8,627 nt of DNA from Pseudomonadota bacterium (GTDB lineage Bacteria; Pseudomonadota; Gammaproteobacteria; Steroidobacterales; Steroidobacteraceae), in NCBI GenBank assembly GCA_021826035.1, contig JAKBBE010000117.1:1-8627 (forward strand), given 5' to 3'. Shown here piece by piece: positions 7,238 to 8,627 of this stretch. Under the pieces are notes generated by a model that was not told the origin of the DNA, searched no databases, and saw nothing but the letters and a program-made list of their open reading frames with translations. The first letter of the stretch is position 1; every line of letters starts with the position of its first letter. Both the position numbers and the translations under genes were made by a program.

Positions 7238-8605
7238 ATGCACAAGAAGATCCCGGAACCCGCCCGAACCGTTGATGTCATCCACGAGACCGAGGTGCTG
7301 GTGGTGGGTAGCGGCCCCGGAGGGCTCGCGGCGGCGCTCGCCGCCGCCCGCGCCGGTGCACGCACGGCGCTCATTGATCGCTACGGCTGTTTCGGGGGCA
7401 ACATCACCCAGGTCGGGGTCGAGGGCTTCGCCTGGTACCGCCACGAGCACACGGTCGACAGTGAGGGCATTGGCATCGAGTTCGAGCAGCGCGCCAAGGC
7501 GATGGGGGCCGCGACACCTGAGCCCCAGTCTGACAGCCACGCGCTCGATGCGGAAATGTTCAAATACGTCGCGGACGTGCTGGTGGAGGAGGCGGGCATC
7601 ACGCCTTTTTTGCACCGTCTGTGTGTGGCACCGATCGTCGAGAACGGTCTGATCCGCGGGGTGCTCACCGAGAGCAAGTCGGGACGCGAGGCACTGCTCG
7701 CCGAGCGGGTGATTGACGCGACGGGGGATGCGGATGTGGCAGCGCGAGCCGGTGCCCCAGTGCACAAGGCGCCGCGCGAGCAGCTTATGGCGGCCTCGGT
7801 GATGTTCTCCATGGCGGGGGTGAACAAGCAGCGGTTCCTCGAGCAGGTCAAGGCCGATCCCCAGCGGTATCGAGACTGGCGCGGCAACGGGGAGTGGAAC
7901 ATCGAGACCTCGGGCAAGGAGGACGACATGTTCTCGCCGTTTCTGCGCAAGCCCTTCAAGCGCGCGGTCGAGGCGGGCGTGATCCCGGCAGGGCTGAGCA
8001 CCATCGCCGGGACCTGGGGCAGCGTCACGGACCAGGGCGACCTGACGTACCTGAATCTCATCCAGCTGCCGAACGTCGATGGCACCGACGCCAATGATCT
8101 GACCGCCGCAGAGATCGAGGGGCGCCGCCAGGCAATTTATGCGATCGAGGCGCTCAAACGCTTCATGCCCGGGTGCGAGCGGGCGAAGTTGCGCAATTTC
8201 GGAATGACCCTCGGGGTCCGCGACACGCGTAAGATCGACGCAATGTACAACCTCACCGAGACGGATGTGCGCTGCGAGGGTCGCTTCGACGATGCCATTG
8301 GCATCTTTCCGGAGTTCATCGACGGCTACGGGCTGCTCATCATTCCGACCACCGGCCGGTATTTCCATGTCCCGTATCGGGCGCTCGTCCCGAAGAGCGT
8401 GGGCAACCTGCTTGTGGCCGGACGCGCGATCGGTGGTGATCGTATTTCCCATGCAGCGGTGCGCAACATGATGTGTTGTGCGGTGAGCGGGCAGGGTGCA
8501 GGAGTCGCCGCGGCGGTATCGCTGCGCCGGGGCGAGCCTTGCGATTCGGTCGACATCAATGCGGTGCAGCAGGAGTTGCGTCGCCAGGGCGCCCGCATCC
8601 GGTGA
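7238..8605 (+). CDS. FAD-dependent oxidoreductase, FAD_oxidored type, substrate unknown
   Basis: The 455-residue protein begins its flavin fold at residue 19 with EVLVVGSGPGGLAAALAAAR (GxGxxG 24-29) and ends the second strand with Asp47. Next come GCFGGN (50-55), a V-I-D-A-T-G-D-A-D-V-A segment, LGVRDTRK (325-332) and a closing flavin segment with NLLVAGRAIG and SGQGAGVAAA. This order, above all GVR-x-TR, is typical of the PF12831 family, whose members are found in varied acid and sugar catabolic clusters and whose substrates are mostly undefined. Two adjacent cysteines (Cys413-Cys414) sit just before SGQGAG. No signal peptide or membrane segment is seen, so it is probably cytoplasmic. It starts 50 nt after malate synthase; a weak GAGAGG (7218-7223) is rather far (14 nt) from ATG 7238. 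It probably belongs to the same transcript. The family call is firm and the reaction is not known. Confidence 0.85.
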   Translation: MHKKIPEPARTVDVIHETEVLVVGSGPGGLAAALAAARAGARTALIDRYGCFGGNITQVGVEGFAWYRHEHTVDSEGIGIEFEQRAKAMGAATPEPQSDSHALDAEMFKYVADVLVEEAGITPFLHRLCVAPIVENGLIRGVLTESKSGREALLAERVIDATGDADVAARAGAPVHKAPREQLMAASVMFSMAGVNKQRFLEQVKADPQRYRDWRGNGEWNIETSGKEDDMFSPFLRKPFKRAVEAGVIPAGLSTIAGTWGSVTDQGDLTYLNLIQLPNVDGTDANDLTAAEIEGRRQAIYAIEALKRFMPGCERAKLRNFGMTLGVRDTRKIDAMYNLTETDVRCEGRFDDAIGIFPEFIDGYGLLIIPTTGRYFHVPYRALVPKSVGNLLVAGRAIGGDRISHAAVRNMMCCAVSGQGAGVAAAVSLRRGEPCDSVDINAVQQELRRQGARIR

Positions 8606-8627
8606 GCGCCGCCTCGGGCACAGCCGC

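Noticed and set aside
7211..8452. 413-codon open frame on the - strand
   Set aside because: It is antisense to the FAD oxidoreductase and shows no family motifs; a mirror of GC-rich codon use.
8606..8627. Final 22 nt after the last stop codon
   Set aside because: Too short to judge; no terminator or start of a further gene can be supported.

Overview
The window is GC-rich, protein-dense DNA with every gene on the + strand. A TonB-dependent outer-membrane receptor shows it is Gram-negative. A malate synthase of the A type (close to E. coli AceB along its whole length) together with a TonB receptor suggests a gammaproteobacterium with many such receptors, for example a Steroidobacterales/Nevskiales/Xanthomonadales-like lineage. 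That placement is inference; no rRNA or taxonomic marker is present.

Layout. 1-533 is the C-terminal end of a TonB-dependent receptor, closed by a strong intrinsic terminator (560-592). 593-815 is a non-coding leader holding only weak promoter-like elements. From 816 on there is one run of five same-strand genes: a GcvA-like LysR regulator (816-1808); a two-part FAD/GcvT enzyme of the dimethylglycine/sarcosine dehydrogenase family (1805-4216), whose start codon overlaps the regulator's stop; an enolase-superfamily protein built on the galactonate-dehydratase plan (4227-5414); after a 162-nt gap with a hairpin, malate synthase A (5577-7187); and an FAD-dependent oxidoreductase of the FAD_oxidored type (7238-8605). 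The last 22 nt hold nothing I can call. I see no RNA genes, insertion sequences, CRISPR arrays or attachment sites.

How the genes may work together. The set looks like a small catabolic operon with its own regulator. The FAD/GcvT enzyme would oxidise a secondary or tertiary amine, typically an N-methyl group, and pass the one-carbon unit to tetrahydrofolate. The enolase-fold enzyme would act on a carboxylate with an acidic alpha proton. Malate synthase would consume glyoxylate made by the pathway; no isocitrate lyase is present in the window. The last FAD enzyme has no assignable substrate. The TonB receptor could import the starting compound, but the terminator makes it a separate transcription unit and the link is only proximity.

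The most unusual feature is in the enolase-superfamily protein. Its active-site spacing matches E. coli galactonate dehydratase residue for residue with a constant offset of 24, yet the first metal-ligand Asp is Gly (207) and the Asp of the His-Asp dyad is Asn (282).
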